From contig CAZTEX010000011.1 in NCBI GenBank assembly GCA_964612505.1, positions 12,956-76,955 of the forward strand: a DNA stretch of 64,000 bases. Direction: 5' to 3'. The translations under genes were made by a program, and so were the position numbers. Positions 52,461 to 61,577 of this stretch are shown one piece after another. This DNA comes from JAAZZY01 sp964612505. GTDB lineage: Bacteria; Chlamydiota; Chlamydiia; Chlamydiales; JAAZZY01. The notes under the pieces were generated by a model. The model searched no databases and was not told where the DNA came from. It saw nothing but the letters and a program-made list of their open reading frames with translations. Positions within the stretch are counted from its first letter, which is position 1; each line of letters begins with the position of its first letter.

Positions 52461-53738
52461 TCAATTGTCAGTTTTTTTACATTTATAAAGGCGAAGTTTT
52501 TGAAAATATTCAATTCTTTTTTTCATTTCTCTTTCTTGCCCTATTTCACTGGGGTGATAATAACTTGGACGCTCTGTCATCTCTTCAGGGAGATAGTTTT
52601 GGCCTGAAAATTGATCGTTGCAATCATGGTCGTACTGATACCCTTTGCTATAACCTAAATTTTTCATTAGCTTGGTGGGCGCGTTCAAAATGTGGAGGGG
52701 GGGTGGCAAATGGGAGGTTTCCAAGGCTTGCTGACTAGCTTTTTTAAAAGCTAAGTAGCTCGCATTACTTTTAGGGGCCAAGGAAAGGTAAATAGCTGCT
52801 TGAGCAAAGGATAGATCACCTTCAGGAGATCCTAATATTTGATAGGCTTGAAAGGCTTCTAAACAAATTTGAAGCGCTTTTGGATCGGCAAGGCCAATAT
52901 CTTCAGAGGCCATGCGAATCAGGCGCCTGCCAATATATAGAGGATTTTCTCCTCCATTTAGGAGGCGAGTGAGCCAATATAGGGCGGCATCAGGGTCTGA
53001 GCCCCTGACTGCTTTATGAAGGGCAGAAATGAGGTTGTAATGGGCATCTCCTTGTTTATCAAACAAAGGGGCTCTTCTTTGTAAAAGTTTTTTGAGTTGT
53101 TCTACAGATAAGTCTTCTTGAGGGTGGGTGAGTAAGATGTTTTCCACCATGTTTAATAGATATCGCCCGTCCCCGTTAGAAGTTTGGATTAAAAAGTCTT
53201 TAGCTTTTTCTCCCAAAGGTAGTTTTTGGTGGATTTTTTCAAAGCGAATTAAAATTTCCCTGAGATCAATTTCTGATAAAGCCTTAAGAGTGAGAACTCG
53301 CATTCTTGAAAGGAGGGCGCTATTGAGTGAAAAAGAGGGGTTTTCAGTAGTAGCCCCAATCAATATCAACTTTCCATTTTCTAAATAGGGTAAAAAAAGA
53401 TCTTGTTGACTTTTGTTAAATCGATGGATTTCATCCAGAAAAATAACAGCATAGGGGTTGAAAAGAGGCTGCTTTTCCACTTTTTGAAGGATTTCTTTGA
53501 TCTCAGCAGTTGATGTTGACACTGCTGAGAGTTGATGAAGGTTTTTAGACAAAGTTTGTCCATAAATGCGGGCGAGAGTGGTTTTGCCACATCCAGGAGG
53601 CCCCCAAAACAAAATAGAAAGAGGTTTTTTTTCTCGAATGATTTGAGAAAGAAAGCTGTTTTCCCCCATTAGATGCTGCTGGCCTACCAATTCATCAAGA
53701 TGATGGGGCCTTAATTTTTCAGATAGGGGAATGCTCAT
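52461..53738 (-). CDS. rarA: Replication-associated AAA ATPase RarA (MgsA)
   Basis: Clamp-loader-like ATPase that acts at stalled replication forks. LRPHHLDELVGQQHL, Walker A FWGPPGCGKTTLA, Walker B IFLDEIHRF, sensor ATTENPSF, and the C-terminal tetramerisation region (RRLIRMASEDIGLADP, LPPPLHI). 425 residues. 3 nt follow its upstream neighbour, the glutaredoxin gene, so they form a two-gene unit. Confidence 0.93.
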   Translation of the reverse strand: MSIPLSEKLRPHHLDELVGQQHLMGENSFLSQIIREKKPLSILFWGPPGCGKTTLARIYGQTLSKNLHQLSAVSTSTAEIKEILQKVEKQPLFNPYAVIFLDEIHRFNKSQQDLFLPYLENGKLILIGATTENPSFSLNSALLSRMRVLTLKALSEIDLREILIRFEKIHQKLPLGEKAKDFLIQTSNGDGRYLLNMVENILLTHPQEDLSVEQLKKLLQRRAPLFDKQGDAHYNLISALHKAVRGSDPDAALYWLTRLLNGGENPLYIGRRLIRMASEDIGLADPKALQICLEAFQAYQILGSPEGDLSFAQAAIYLSLAPKSNASYLAFKKASQQALETSHLPPPLHILNAPTKLMKNLGYSKGYQYDHDCNDQFSGQNYLPEEMTERPSYYHPSEIGQEREMKKRIEYFQKLRLYKCKKTDN

Positions 53739-53741
53739 GGC

Positions 53742-54071
53742 CTATGCTTTTATAGCATTTTTTTTAAGCCAAAGAATAATGTCATTAGATTCGTAGAGAG
53801 CTTGGTTGTCATGAACAAGACAAGGCACTTGTTTTTTGCCACCAATAGAAATTAATTCTTCTTTGTACTTGGGGTTTTCAATGTTTTTCATTGTCACATC
53901 TTGAATGTGATGCTCTTGTATAAACTTCTCGACTTTATGACAATAAGGGCAATGGGGGAGTACATAGAGGGTTAAAGAATGTGCAGAAATCATGCTACTG
54001 ACCATTAAAAGGGTTAAAGTTAGGAAGAAAAATTTATAAAACCTTTGAAAATAAATACGATTCATTCGCAT
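53742..54071 (-). CDS. Glutaredoxin with N-terminal signal/anchor segment
   Basis: 109 residues. The last 80 are a glutaredoxin fold: LYVLPHCPYCHKVEKFI with CPYC active site, KQVPCLV with cis-Pro, and a terminal helix (NDIILWLKKNA). Ahead of it a hydrophobic stretch (about 12-29) ending SAHS resembles a cleavable signal peptide or anchor. That would place a dithiol glutaredoxin outside the inner membrane. Two possible ATG starts lie two codons apart. Confidence 0.78.
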   Translation of the reverse strand: MRMNRIYFQRFYKFFFLTLTLLMVSSMISAHSLTLYVLPHCPYCHKVEKFIQEHHIQDVTMKNIENPKYKEELISIGGKKQVPCLVHDNQALYESNDIILWLKKNAIKA

Positions 54072-54110
54072 AGAACAATTTTAGGAAAATTATAGTCTAA
54101 ATAGCTTTAT

Positions 54111-54692
54111 ATGGTAAATAGCTTTCATCGCCTTCTACTTTTGGGGTTTGTTTGGGCTCTCTTACTAAGCTTTTTTTCCTATAGTTCTTTGCACGGCTAT
54201 CAACGACGAAGGGCTCATCTGCAAATCAAAAAAGCGGGGGATCTTGGTCAAATTCTTATTCCAGTCGCTGCCGCATGCGTGGCAGCAGCTCATCTCGATT
54301 ATAGAGGAATAGGGAACTATGCTTCTTCTTTCGGCACAGCCCTGGGAGTATCCTATATTATTAAACCTGCTATCAATGCCAAAAGACCCAATGGTGGAAA
54401 TATGTCTTTTCCCAGCGGTCATACGGCTGCGGCTATGGTTGGAGCCTCTTTTTTACATATGCGTTATGGTTTGCTGTATGGATTGCCTGCTTATATTGCT
54501 GCAAGTTATGTGGGTTTTTCCAGAGTTTATGCATATAAACACTGGTTTCGAGATGTTTTAGGAGCCACAACGATTGCAATGGCGGCAAATGCTTTTTTTA
54601 CTCGGCCCTATGATGAGGGTGAGCACAAGTTTTTTTTTATCCCTCAAATTGAGCCTGGTCGAGCAGGTATTATGGTGTGCTGGGAGTGGTAG
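54111..54692 (+). CDS. PAP2-family membrane-associated phosphatase
   Basis: 193 residues with a signal-like N-terminus (6-22) and further hydrophobic segments. The three phosphatase motifs are present: KRPNGGNMSFPSGHT (KxxxxxxRP joined to PSGH) and SRVYAYKHWFRDVLGA (SRxxxxxHxxxD). Family members dephosphorylate undecaprenyl diphosphate, phosphatidic acid or lipid A. Acts at the periplasmic face. Convergent with scpB, overlapping it by 23 nt. Confidence 0.85.
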   Translation: MVNSFHRLLLLGFVWALLLSFFSYSSLHGYQRRRAHLQIKKAGDLGQILIPVAAACVAAAHLDYRGIGNYASSFGTALGVSYIIKPAINAKRPNGGNMSFPSGHTAAAMVGASFLHMRYGLLYGLPAYIAASYVGFSRVYAYKHWFRDVLGATTIAMAANAFFTRPYDEGEHKFFFIPQIEPGRAGIMVCWEW

Positions 54693-55224
54693 AATATTCT
54701 CCTTCAGGTAGCTTTGGCAATTCTGATAAGTTTTTTAGGCCAAAATATTCTAAAAAAAAGGGAGTTGTTTCAAAAAGAGCAGGCTGTCCTGGGGCGTCTA
54801 ATTTATTATCATTTGAAACTAGCTGACGTTCAAGAAGCTGGGTGATAGAATAGCTACAATCAACACCGCGAATATGCTCGATTTCAACTCGCGTAATAGG
54901 TTGTTTATAAGCAATAATAGCAAGAACCTCTAAAGCAGAAGGAGCTAGCTTGATGGCTTTGGAAGGGTATAGCTTTTGCAAATGACCTTCATAGATGGGC
55001 AATGTCTGTAAAATATAACCATCTGCAATTTCTTTGAGTTCAAAGGCTCGATCAGAGATCTGGTACTCTTTTTTTAACGATTCTATTTCGCTCAGAATTT
55101 CATTTTTATTTACTTCAAAGTCTTCTTTTAAAATGGACTGTATTTTTTTTATAGAAAGGGGGCTGCTAGAAGCAAATAAAAGAGCTTCAATAACTTTTTT
55201 CAGTGAGCTGTTTTGTGAATCCAT
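54670..55224 (-). CDS. scpB: Segregation and condensation protein ScpB
   Basis: Kleisin-associated subunit of the SMC condensin complex. 184 residues: KKVIEALLFASSSPLSIKKI opening, then tandem winged helices with APSALEVLAIIAYKQPITRVEIEHIRGVDC in pieces, the ScpB signature. 4 nt downstream of scpA, so an scpA-scpB unit. Confidence 0.93.
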   Translation of the reverse strand: MDSQNSSLKKVIEALLFASSSPLSIKKIQSILKEDFEVNKNEILSEIESLKKEYQISDRAFELKEIADGYILQTLPIYEGHLQKLYPSKAIKLAPSALEVLAIIAYKQPITRVEIEHIRGVDCSYSITQLLERQLVSNDNKLDAPGQPALFETTPFFLEYFGLKNLSELPKLPEGEYSTTPSTP

Positions 55225-55228
55225 AAAA

Positions 55229-55945
55229 TTACTCTTTCACTCCTTGAATAACCCATATTTCACCCGATTGATTGAGTAAAGCAAGGCCTTGTTTTAGTAT
55301 TTCAAGCATCGCAATAAAAAGAGCAATTAGCTCCCCTTTAGGCTTTTGAAAAGAAAAGACCTGATTAAAAATAAGGGTTTCATTGTTTTGTAAGCAAAGC
55401 TTAAGTTCTTTGATTTTATCTGAGATTTTATACTCTTCTTCATGAATAACACCAAAACCAGCTTGTTTTTGCCGCTCCAGCACTTTGAGAAAAAGTTCTG
55501 ATAGAATGGATTGTGAGGTGGATTGAAGCTTGGGTTCTTCTTGAGTGAGTGCTTGTATATCTATCCCTCGCAAATACCTTAATGCTTGCTCATCTTCTTT
55601 TTCTGCAAGGGTTTGTGCAATGTTTTTAAATTTATAGTAGTGCATCAATTGTTCAATAATATCGATGCGCAAGGAGCTTTCACTAATATCCTCTTCTTGT
55701 TGAATCTCTTGAGGAAGAAGGGTTTTGCTTTTAAGTAACATTAAAGAAGAAACAATCGATAAAAACTCTGCACCTAGATCAAGGTCATATTGATTGAGAG
55801 TATGCAAATAGTTTTGGTATTGAGAAAGTACGTTTTCAATAATGACCTGATAAATATCAAGTTCTTTATTCTCAATTAAATGCATGAGGAGATCTAAAGG
55901 ACCTTCAAAATCGTTTAAACTATAGACTGGGGCAGCTGGGCGCAT
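55229..55945 (-). CDS. scpA: Segregation and condensation protein ScpA (kleisin)
   Basis: 238 residues from the ATG that opens MRPAAPVYSLNDFEGPLDLL; the TTG ten codons upstream is less likely. DFEGPLDLLMHLIENKELDI is the N-terminal SMC-neck-binding helix, LGAEFLSIVSSLMLLKSKTLLP follows, and the C-terminal winged helix ends ELIALFIAMLEILKQ. Partner of ScpB directly downstream. No SMC gene is in the window. Confidence 0.92.
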   Translation of the reverse strand: MRPAAPVYSLNDFEGPLDLLMHLIENKELDIYQVIIENVLSQYQNYLHTLNQYDLDLGAEFLSIVSSLMLLKSKTLLPQEIQQEEDISESSLRIDIIEQLMHYYKFKNIAQTLAEKEDEQALRYLRGIDIQALTQEEPKLQSTSQSILSELFLKVLERQKQAGFGVIHEEEYKISDKIKELKLCLQNNETLIFNQVFSFQKPKGELIALFIAMLEILKQGLALLNQSGEIWVIQGVKE

Positions 55946-56212
55946 ATATATTATAACTCGAATAACTTTTTGCAAACTTATCAGATAGGTAATTTCAGTG
56001 CAAGTCCTTTAGCATAAGAAGTTACAGTTTTTTTTAAGAGTGCAAAATTAAAAAAAATATTTTGTAATGTGGTGATAAACAGCGGGTTAAAAACATTAAA
56101 CCGATTTCTTAGAAAAAAGGTTGAGGAAATAATTTTTCAAATTTATAGGTTGGGGAGTGGGGCCGCAGAAAGTAAGTAAGCTCTACGCTCAAAAATAAAT
56201 GGGAGTCGATCG

Positions 56213-58204
56213 GTGCAACGCTCAACAAAAAAATTTCTTTCTTTTCTGCTGTTAGTAACCTTTTATTTTGCATCTCCGATATTTGCCCAGCAGCCTTGGA
56301 ATCTTAAGCCAGCTCATGTTAAAGAGGTTATGGATGATTTGCTCGTTTATCATGTAGAGTATAAGGAAATGAAGCCAGAGTTGGTTAAGCGTTCATTTCG
56401 CTTGTATGTGGAGCGATTTGATGTTTTAAAATATTATTTAACAGATGCAGAGATTAGTGCTTATTTTAACCCATCGGAACGGGTGCTTCAAGACGCTGTT
56501 CATCGCTACTATAAAGGAGATCTTCAATATTACCAAGAATTGCAACAACTGATTGAAAACGCGATTATCCGAGCTCGGAAAAATAGAGAATTAATGCGCC
56601 ATGAAGTGGAGCGCGATGTGGTGTCTAAAGCGGGCAGCTCTCCTTCAGATCCAGGACTTGCTTTTGCCAAAAGTCAAGCTGATCTTGTGAAGCGTCAAAA
56701 GCAGCACATGGAACGCTTTATTATTATGCAAGATCGGGCAACACCTTTTGTAGCAACAACTCAAGATTATCAAAAGATGTTTGAATATTATGAAGATCGT
56801 ATGCGCGAGTATGAGAGCAACTATTATACAGATGGCAATGAATATACCCCTAAGCAAGCTGAGCATAACCTTGCTTTTCACACACTAAAATCACTAACGC
56901 GTAGTTTAGATACACATACCGAATATTATTCTCCCGATGAAACTCGTATGATGCAAAGCTCTTTGAGCCAAGGATTCTATGGAGTTGGGATGGTTCTCCA
57001 ACGTGATTATCGAGGGGTTACTATTTATGAAGTAACAAAAAATGGCCCTGCAGCAAAAAGCGGATCCATTAATGTAGGTGATGAAGTTGTTACTATTAAT
57101 AATAAAAATATCAAAAACATGAAGTATCGAGAAATCATCGAGCTATTACATGGCGGAGAAGATGAGAAGTTAATGCTAAGTGTTCGCCGGTCTGATCAGA
57201 AAGGAAATCTTGAAGAGAAGTCTGTTGTTGTTTATCGAGAAAAAGTAGGTTTAAACAGTCGTCTTATTGAAGTAGATTATGAGCCTTTTCAAGATGGAAT
57301 TATTGGAAAAATCACTTTAAATAGCTTTTATGACAATCAAGCGGGGGTGAGCTCTTCAAAAGATATGAAAAAAGCGATTGAAGGTTTAAAGGCGCAGGGT
57401 GAATTAAAAGGGCTTGTCTTAGATTTGCGCAATAATACCGGAGGCTTTTTTTTACAAGCCATTGAAGTTGCTGGATTGTTTATGTCTAATGGGGTTGTTG
57501 CTGCTGCTAAATTTGCAGATGGAAAGCTTCATTATTTAAGAGATTTAGATGGTAAAAAGACTTTTGATGGTCCTTTGATTATTTTAACATCTCGCTTGAC
57601 GGCTTCTTCATCAGAAATTGTGACTGGAACTTTAAGTGACTATGGTCTTGCAGTGGTAGCGGGCGATCCTAAAACTTTTGGAAAAGGTTCTATTCAATAT
57701 CAAACACTGACGCTGCAAAATCCAAAACATTATTTTAAAGTGACGATCGGCCGCTATTATACAGTGAGCGGCAAATGCACCCAGCTTGACGGAGTTGCCG
57801 CAGACATCCTTGTCCCTTCACAGTATTATTATGAAAAATTAGGTGAAGAGTATGTCAGTAACCCGCTCAGTCGTGACTCCATCCCACCTGCTTATGAAGA
57901 TCCGTTAAGTGATCTAGATAATAGAGCCAAAGATATCTTTACCCGATTTTATTTGCCAAGTTTGCAAAAAAGAGTCGATACTTGGAAAAGCATGGTTCCT
58001 GAACTTAAGAAAAATAGTGCCAAACGATTGGCTAAAAATAAAGCTTTTCAAACCTACTTAAAAAACCTTGAAGAGGGCAATTCTGAGCAGCAAGCGGCAA
58101 GCACCGACTTTCAATTAGAAGAAGCTTTTACAATCATGAAAGAAATGATTGAGGCAAGCCAACATCAAGCTTCAACAAGTAAGTTAAAAATATTTAGTAG
58201 ATAA
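56213..58204 (+). CDS. tsp: Tail-specific C-terminal processing protease (Tsp/Prc, S41)
   Basis: 663 residues. GTG start with GGGAG 8 nt upstream opens a signal peptide (to about 25, ending IFA-Q). After a helical N-terminal domain comes a PDZ domain (about 255-335, SQGFYGVGMVLQRD, GDEVVTINNKNI), then the S41 core: GKITLNSFYDN, DLRNNTGGFF and TASSSEIVTG (catalytic Ser near 466) with FGKGSIQ (Lys near 491). It acts in the periplasm or is secreted; the Chlamydia homologue lies near the same ribosomal operon. Confidence 0.94.
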   Translation: MQRSTKKFLSFLLLVTFYFASPIFAQQPWNLKPAHVKEVMDDLLVYHVEYKEMKPELVKRSFRLYVERFDVLKYYLTDAEISAYFNPSERVLQDAVHRYYKGDLQYYQELQQLIENAIIRARKNRELMRHEVERDVVSKAGSSPSDPGLAFAKSQADLVKRQKQHMERFIIMQDRATPFVATTQDYQKMFEYYEDRMREYESNYYTDGNEYTPKQAEHNLAFHTLKSLTRSLDTHTEYYSPDETRMMQSSLSQGFYGVGMVLQRDYRGVTIYEVTKNGPAAKSGSINVGDEVVTINNKNIKNMKYREIIELLHGGEDEKLMLSVRRSDQKGNLEEKSVVVYREKVGLNSRLIEVDYEPFQDGIIGKITLNSFYDNQAGVSSSKDMKKAIEGLKAQGELKGLVLDLRNNTGGFFLQAIEVAGLFMSNGVVAAAKFADGKLHYLRDLDGKKTFDGPLIILTSRLTASSSEIVTGTLSDYGLAVVAGDPKTFGKGSIQYQTLTLQNPKHYFKVTIGRYYTVSGKCTQLDGVAADILVPSQYYYEKLGEEYVSNPLSRDSIPPAYEDPLSDLDNRAKDIFTRFYLPSLQKRVDTWKSMVPELKKNSAKRLAKNKAFQTYLKNLEEGNSEQQAASTDFQLEEAFTIMKEMIEASQHQASTSKLKIFSR

Positions 58205-58297
58205 AGAAGCCTTTTACTTTCTTTAGTGAATTTGACTTCGTATTTCAAAAAATGAGATTGATTCTTTAGATCAAATAAATTTTTTGAAATTCAAATG

Positions 58298-58330
58298 GAG
58301 TAGATCCCATGCGATCTGCTCTCTTTTCTT
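58298..58330 (+). terminator. Probable terminator after tsp
   Basis: GAGTAGATC, six-base loop, GATCTGCTC followed by TCTTTTCTT; one G-T pair in the stem. Sits about 95 nt beyond the protease stop and before the tRNA. Confidence 0.6.
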
Positions 58331-58388
58331 CCAAAATAACGGTTGTCTTAAAATATTCTAAGCTTTTATATTTGTGCGGCAATGAATT

Positions 58389-58461
<73 letters not shown>

Positions 58462-58465
58462 CATC

Positions 58466-58505
58466 GCTGGAGACATTCTCAGAAATGACATGTCTCCAGC
58501 TTTTT
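58466..58505 (+). terminator. Terminator of tRNA-Phe
   Basis: GCTGGAGACA, 15-nt loop, TGTCTCCAGC, then five Ts, beginning 4 nt after the tRNA: a perfect 10-bp stem. Confidence 0.9.
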
Positions 58506-58733
58506 CGCTTTCTAACACTTTGTTTTTCATATTAAATGCAAAGGGTGCTTTTCAATTTTTCCCTAAGATAAATATTTTCAATGGTGAAAATTTCTTTTCT
58601 CCTTTTGCTCACACAGACTGGCTTAACAGAAACAAGCCTATCTTTTGCCATAAAAAACTCCGTCAAATTACCTAATGAGTGTCATAAGAAATAGAGCTTC
58701 CAATACGTCAATGTTTCTGTAGACTAAATTATG

Positions 58734-58762
58734 TACGTATACGTATAATTACAAGCTTGTAA
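58734..58762 (+). promoter_or_regulatory. Twin-palindrome operator over a -10 box
   Basis: TACGTATACGTA (58734-58745, perfect 12-bp palindrome) and TTACAAGCTTGTAA (58749-58762, perfect 14-bp palindrome) flank and overlap TATAAT at 58744-58749. They lie 20 nt before the first gene of an operon that encodes a MarR-type regulator, so autoregulation is likely. No good -35 is visible. Confidence 0.62.
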
Positions 58763-58782
58763 ACCAATTTAGGGAAAATGTT

Positions 58783-59154
58783 ATGTTCACACCAAACTTA
58801 GGGTTTGTTTTACTTTTCGTAGCGAATCCTCAAAAGAGCAGTTTCTTTTATCAAGAAATTTTTGGAATTAAACCAATCGAAGAATCGCCTACATTTGTCA
58901 TGTTTGCACTCAACAATGGCGTGATGCTCGGCCTTTGGTCTAAATATACTGCAGAGCCGCAAGTCAGAGCTCCAGCAGGTGCATTGGAAATATGCTTCCC
59001 TGTCGATAACGTCGATGCACTTTATGAAGATTGGGGCAAAAAACATGTAACAGTTGCTCAAAAACCAACTGATATGGATTTTGGTCGTACATTTGTCGTG
59101 CTTGATCCAGATGGCCATCGAATTCGGATTTATCACTTGAGAGAGGAAAACTAA
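58783..59154 (+). CDS. VOC/glyoxalase-like protein
   Basis: 123 residues of the vicinal-oxygen-chelate fold in two beta-alpha-beta-beta-beta halves: LGFVLLFVANPQKSSFFYQEIFG, then ALEICFPVDNVDALYEDWGKK and FVVLDPDGHRIRIY. Members include bleomycin-type binding proteins and glyoxalases; the ligand residues here are incomplete, so a drug- or metabolite-binding role is possible. First gene of a four-gene operon; TAATG overlap with the next. Confidence 0.8.
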   Translation: MFTPNLGFVLLFVANPQKSSFFYQEIFGIKPIEESPTFVMFALNNGVMLGLWSKYTAEPQVRAPAGALEICFPVDNVDALYEDWGKKHVTVAQKPTDMDFGRTFVVLDPDGHRIRIYHLREEN

Positions 59155-59573
59155 TGTACTGGGTTGCTGTTGCAAGTCGAGAACATGTCAAGAGAGGGGT
59201 TGCTGGAGGATTTGGGCAAGTCTGTCATGGAAAACCAGGACCTTTAAAACAGATGACAGCTGATGACTGGATTGTTTATTATTCCCCTACTGAACAATTT
59301 GGAGAAAAGATGCCCTGCCGCAAGTTTACTGCCATTGGTCGTGTTAAACCAAAAGATCCTTATCAATTTCAAATGAGCTCAGACTTTATACCTTGGCGTC
59401 GTGATATTGCTTTTATTGCTGCTAAAGAAGCTCCTATTGAGCCGTTAATTGATAGCCTTGTATTTATACAAAATAAACAACGCTGGGGATTTCCTTTTCG
59501 CCGAGGTTGTTTCTCTATTTCTCTAAGCGATTTTAAGCAGATCGCTTCTAGCATGGGGGTCATCCTTCAATGA
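59154..59573 (+). CDS. EVE-domain (UPF0310) protein
   Basis: 139 residues spanning one EVE domain: YWVAVASREHVKRGVAGGF opens the fold, then QVCHGKPGPLKQMTADDWIVYYSP and RAD-type basic segment FIPWRRDIAF. EVE domains are PUA-like and in studied members bind modified cytosines in DNA or other small ligands. A stand-alone EVE gene beside a MarR regulator and a VOC gene is a common bacterial accessory pairing. The ligand is unknown. Confidence 0.82.
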   Translation: MYWVAVASREHVKRGVAGGFGQVCHGKPGPLKQMTADDWIVYYSPTEQFGEKMPCRKFTAIGRVKPKDPYQFQMSSDFIPWRRDIAFIAAKEAPIEPLIDSLVFIQNKQRWGFPFRRGCFSISLSDFKQIASSMGVILQ

Positions 59574-60058
59574 CACAATCTGTTAATTTTGAAGAGATCA
59601 GCATTCATCCTTCTGCTGAAGAAAGCCCAGGATTTTTATTATGGCGAGTGAGCACCCTATGGAGGAAAGCTATTGAAACTGTCTTAAAACCACTTGGACT
59701 TACTCATCCGCAATTCGTCGTTCTTGCAACTACTGGTTGGCTGACAAGAACGGGGGAAAAGGTCAGCCAGGCAGACATTGGAAGGCAAGCTGCGTTAGAT
59801 CCTAATACTACTTCGCAAATATTACGTGGCTTACAAGCGAAAGGACTGATAGAGCGAGCGCATAACATTGATGAAAGAAGCAAATATCCAATACTTACGT
59901 TAGCTGGAGTTGAGAGTTTGACTAAAGCGATGCCGGCAGTAGAGAGAGCAGATGCAGCTTTTTTTGCATCCGTTGATTTGAAAGGATCAAAAATGCTCCA
60001 AACTTTACAAATATTGGCTCATAGCGAGCCCTTAAAAACCAAAAGGGAACCGATATGA
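59570..60058 (+). CDS. MarR-family transcriptional regulator
   Basis: 162 residues. Winged helix: LTHPQFVVLATTGWLTR, VSQADIGRQAALDPNTTSQILRGLQAKGLIERAH (recognition helix) and the wing ERSKYPILTLAGVE. Helices at both ends form the dimer interface. ATGA overlaps on both sides show it is co-translated within the operon. The twin palindromes at the operon promoter are its probable binding sites. Confidence 0.88.
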   Translation: MTQSVNFEEISIHPSAEESPGFLLWRVSTLWRKAIETVLKPLGLTHPQFVVLATTGWLTRTGEKVSQADIGRQAALDPNTTSQILRGLQAKGLIERAHNIDERSKYPILTLAGVESLTKAMPAVERADAAFFASVDLKGSKMLQTLQILAHSEPLKTKREPI

Positions 60059-60591
60059 AAAAATCAGACTCAGAATTAGCTAATTTAAAAAATGTTGAAA
60101 CAACAGCGTTAATGGATGGGGCTAAAGAAGGTTTACAACACGATCAAGCGCTGGTTGTCAAAAAACGAGCTGGGGCTAATGTGAATGCCTACCTTATTTT
60201 AAAACAAGGCAATAAGATACTTCTTCATTTAAGAAAAAATACTGGTTATTGCGATGGAATGTGGAGTTTGGTAGCTGGACATGTGGAAAATGGTGAATCT
60301 GCGACAGTTGCAATGATTCGGGAAGCTTATGAAGAAATTGGTATCAAGTTATCTCATGACCAAATCAAGGTGGTTCATGTGATGCATCGCCAAACAAATC
60401 GCTTGAATGTCGATATCTTTTTTGACTGCTCCTCATGGGAAGGAATCATAAAAAACTGTGAACCTGAAAAATGTGAAAGGTTGGATTTTTTTTCTTTAGA
60501 AAATCTCCCGCCCAACATGGTTGACTATAACGTGATTGCTCTTAAGGCTGCTCTTAATAAGGAATTTTATTCCGAACAGGGATGGGATTGA
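60055..60591 (+). CDS. NUDIX hydrolase
   Basis: 178 residues. The Nudix box reads GHVENGESATVAMIREAYEEIGI, matching GX5EX7REUXEEXGU. N-terminal extension of about 35 residues, then the Nudix sheet with VNAYLILKQGNKILLHLRK and GMWSLVAGHVE. Hydrolyses a nucleoside diphosphate linked to another moiety; the substrate is not predictable. Last gene of the operon, starting 4 nt inside the MarR gene. Confidence 0.9.
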   Translation: MKKSDSELANLKNVETTALMDGAKEGLQHDQALVVKKRAGANVNAYLILKQGNKILLHLRKNTGYCDGMWSLVAGHVENGESATVAMIREAYEEIGIKLSHDQIKVVHVMHRQTNRLNVDIFFDCSSWEGIIKNCEPEKCERLDFFSLENLPPNMVDYNVIALKAALNKEFYSEQGWD

Positions 60592-60680
60592 TGGTTTTAC
60601 AGAAAAAAGTTACTTTGTTTGGTATGGACAAACTAAACATAATTTCCATGCTATCGCATCAAATTTTTTGAAAAAATAAA

Positions 60681-61571
60681 ATGATGATTTGGATTACATA
60701 TTTCTCAGCCATACTCTGTGTCGTTACTCGCGGTGGCTTAAATGTTATCGATCGCTTTTATTTTAAAAATGAAAGCACTTCATTTTTCGATGGCTTATTA
60801 TTTAATGCGGGCTACCCGTTCTTGGTTGCTTTAGCTGTAGGGGTGCATCAGGGAATTTTTCTTAAACAAATTTTTGAGCTTCTTTGTATCCCTGGAATAT
60901 TTTTTGCTGCATTAGGCGCTCAGTTAGCAGCCTCTATCCACTCATATGCTTTTAAAACCATGTCAGTTCGAAGTGTTGTTCTGTCTGCTAAATTTGCTGA
61001 TATTTTTATTCCTCTTTTCCTCATTCCCATTACACTTCATTTTGATATGCGATTTTATCTATTCTCTTGTGCAACCTCGCTCTTATTTGTCCCCTTTATT
61101 TATGTGGTCAAAAAGTCCCAAGAAGCCTACAGCTATAAAATTATAGGATTAATCATAGCCATATTATCGATGCAAGCTGTGATCAATTCTTATTTCAATA
61201 TTTCTCAGATGAGTATCAGTTGGAAAGATTTTGTTGCTGTTTTTGTTGCCATTTCTTTTTATCGTCTCCTTATTACCACCTTTGCGTGGTCAATAACTAA
61301 AAAGACAATAGAAGAAAAAAAGAAAAGAGCTTTTAAAGAACATAGTTTTCTTTTGTTTAGAGCGATTATTGCTTGCGCTTCACAAGGTGCTTTTTTTTAT
61401 AGTATTACGAGAATCAATGGCAATGAAATCTGGCCAATATTAAATATCTCACCTTTTGCGGCCTCTTTATTTGCTTCATGGTTTTTAAAAGAAAAATTTG
61501 GAAAACTAGAAGCCTATGCGACGGTTGGCTTTTTCTCTATATTATCTATTTATTTGTTGACGATTCATTGA
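60681..61571 (+). CDS. EamA-like (DMT superfamily) transporter
   Basis: 296 residues with about ten hydrophobic segments and small loops. Two halves of similar layout, typical of the EamA/DMT exporters (SVRSVVLSAKFADIF in the first, ILNISPFAASLFASWFLKEKFGKLE in the second). The ends of both halves have the Phe/Leu-rich helix and acidic residue expected. The solute is unknown. 89 nt separates it from the NUDIX gene, so it may have its own promoter. Confidence 0.72.
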   Translation: MMIWITYFSAILCVVTRGGLNVIDRFYFKNESTSFFDGLLFNAGYPFLVALAVGVHQGIFLKQIFELLCIPGIFFAALGAQLAASIHSYAFKTMSVRSVVLSAKFADIFIPLFLIPITLHFDMRFYLFSCATSLLFVPFIYVVKKSQEAYSYKIIGLIIAILSMQAVINSYFNISQMSISWKDFVAVFVAISFYRLLITTFAWSITKKTIEEKKKRAFKEHSFLLFRAIIACASQGAFFYSITRINGNEIWPILNISPFAASLFASWFLKEKFGKLEAYATVGFFSILSIYLLTIH

Positions 61572-61577
61572 CTTGAG

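Noticed and set aside
52418..52738. 106-codon open frame overlapping the end of rarA
   Set aside because: It is antisense to the conserved C-terminal region of rarA, begins in an AT-rich gap and has low-complexity Phe-rich content.
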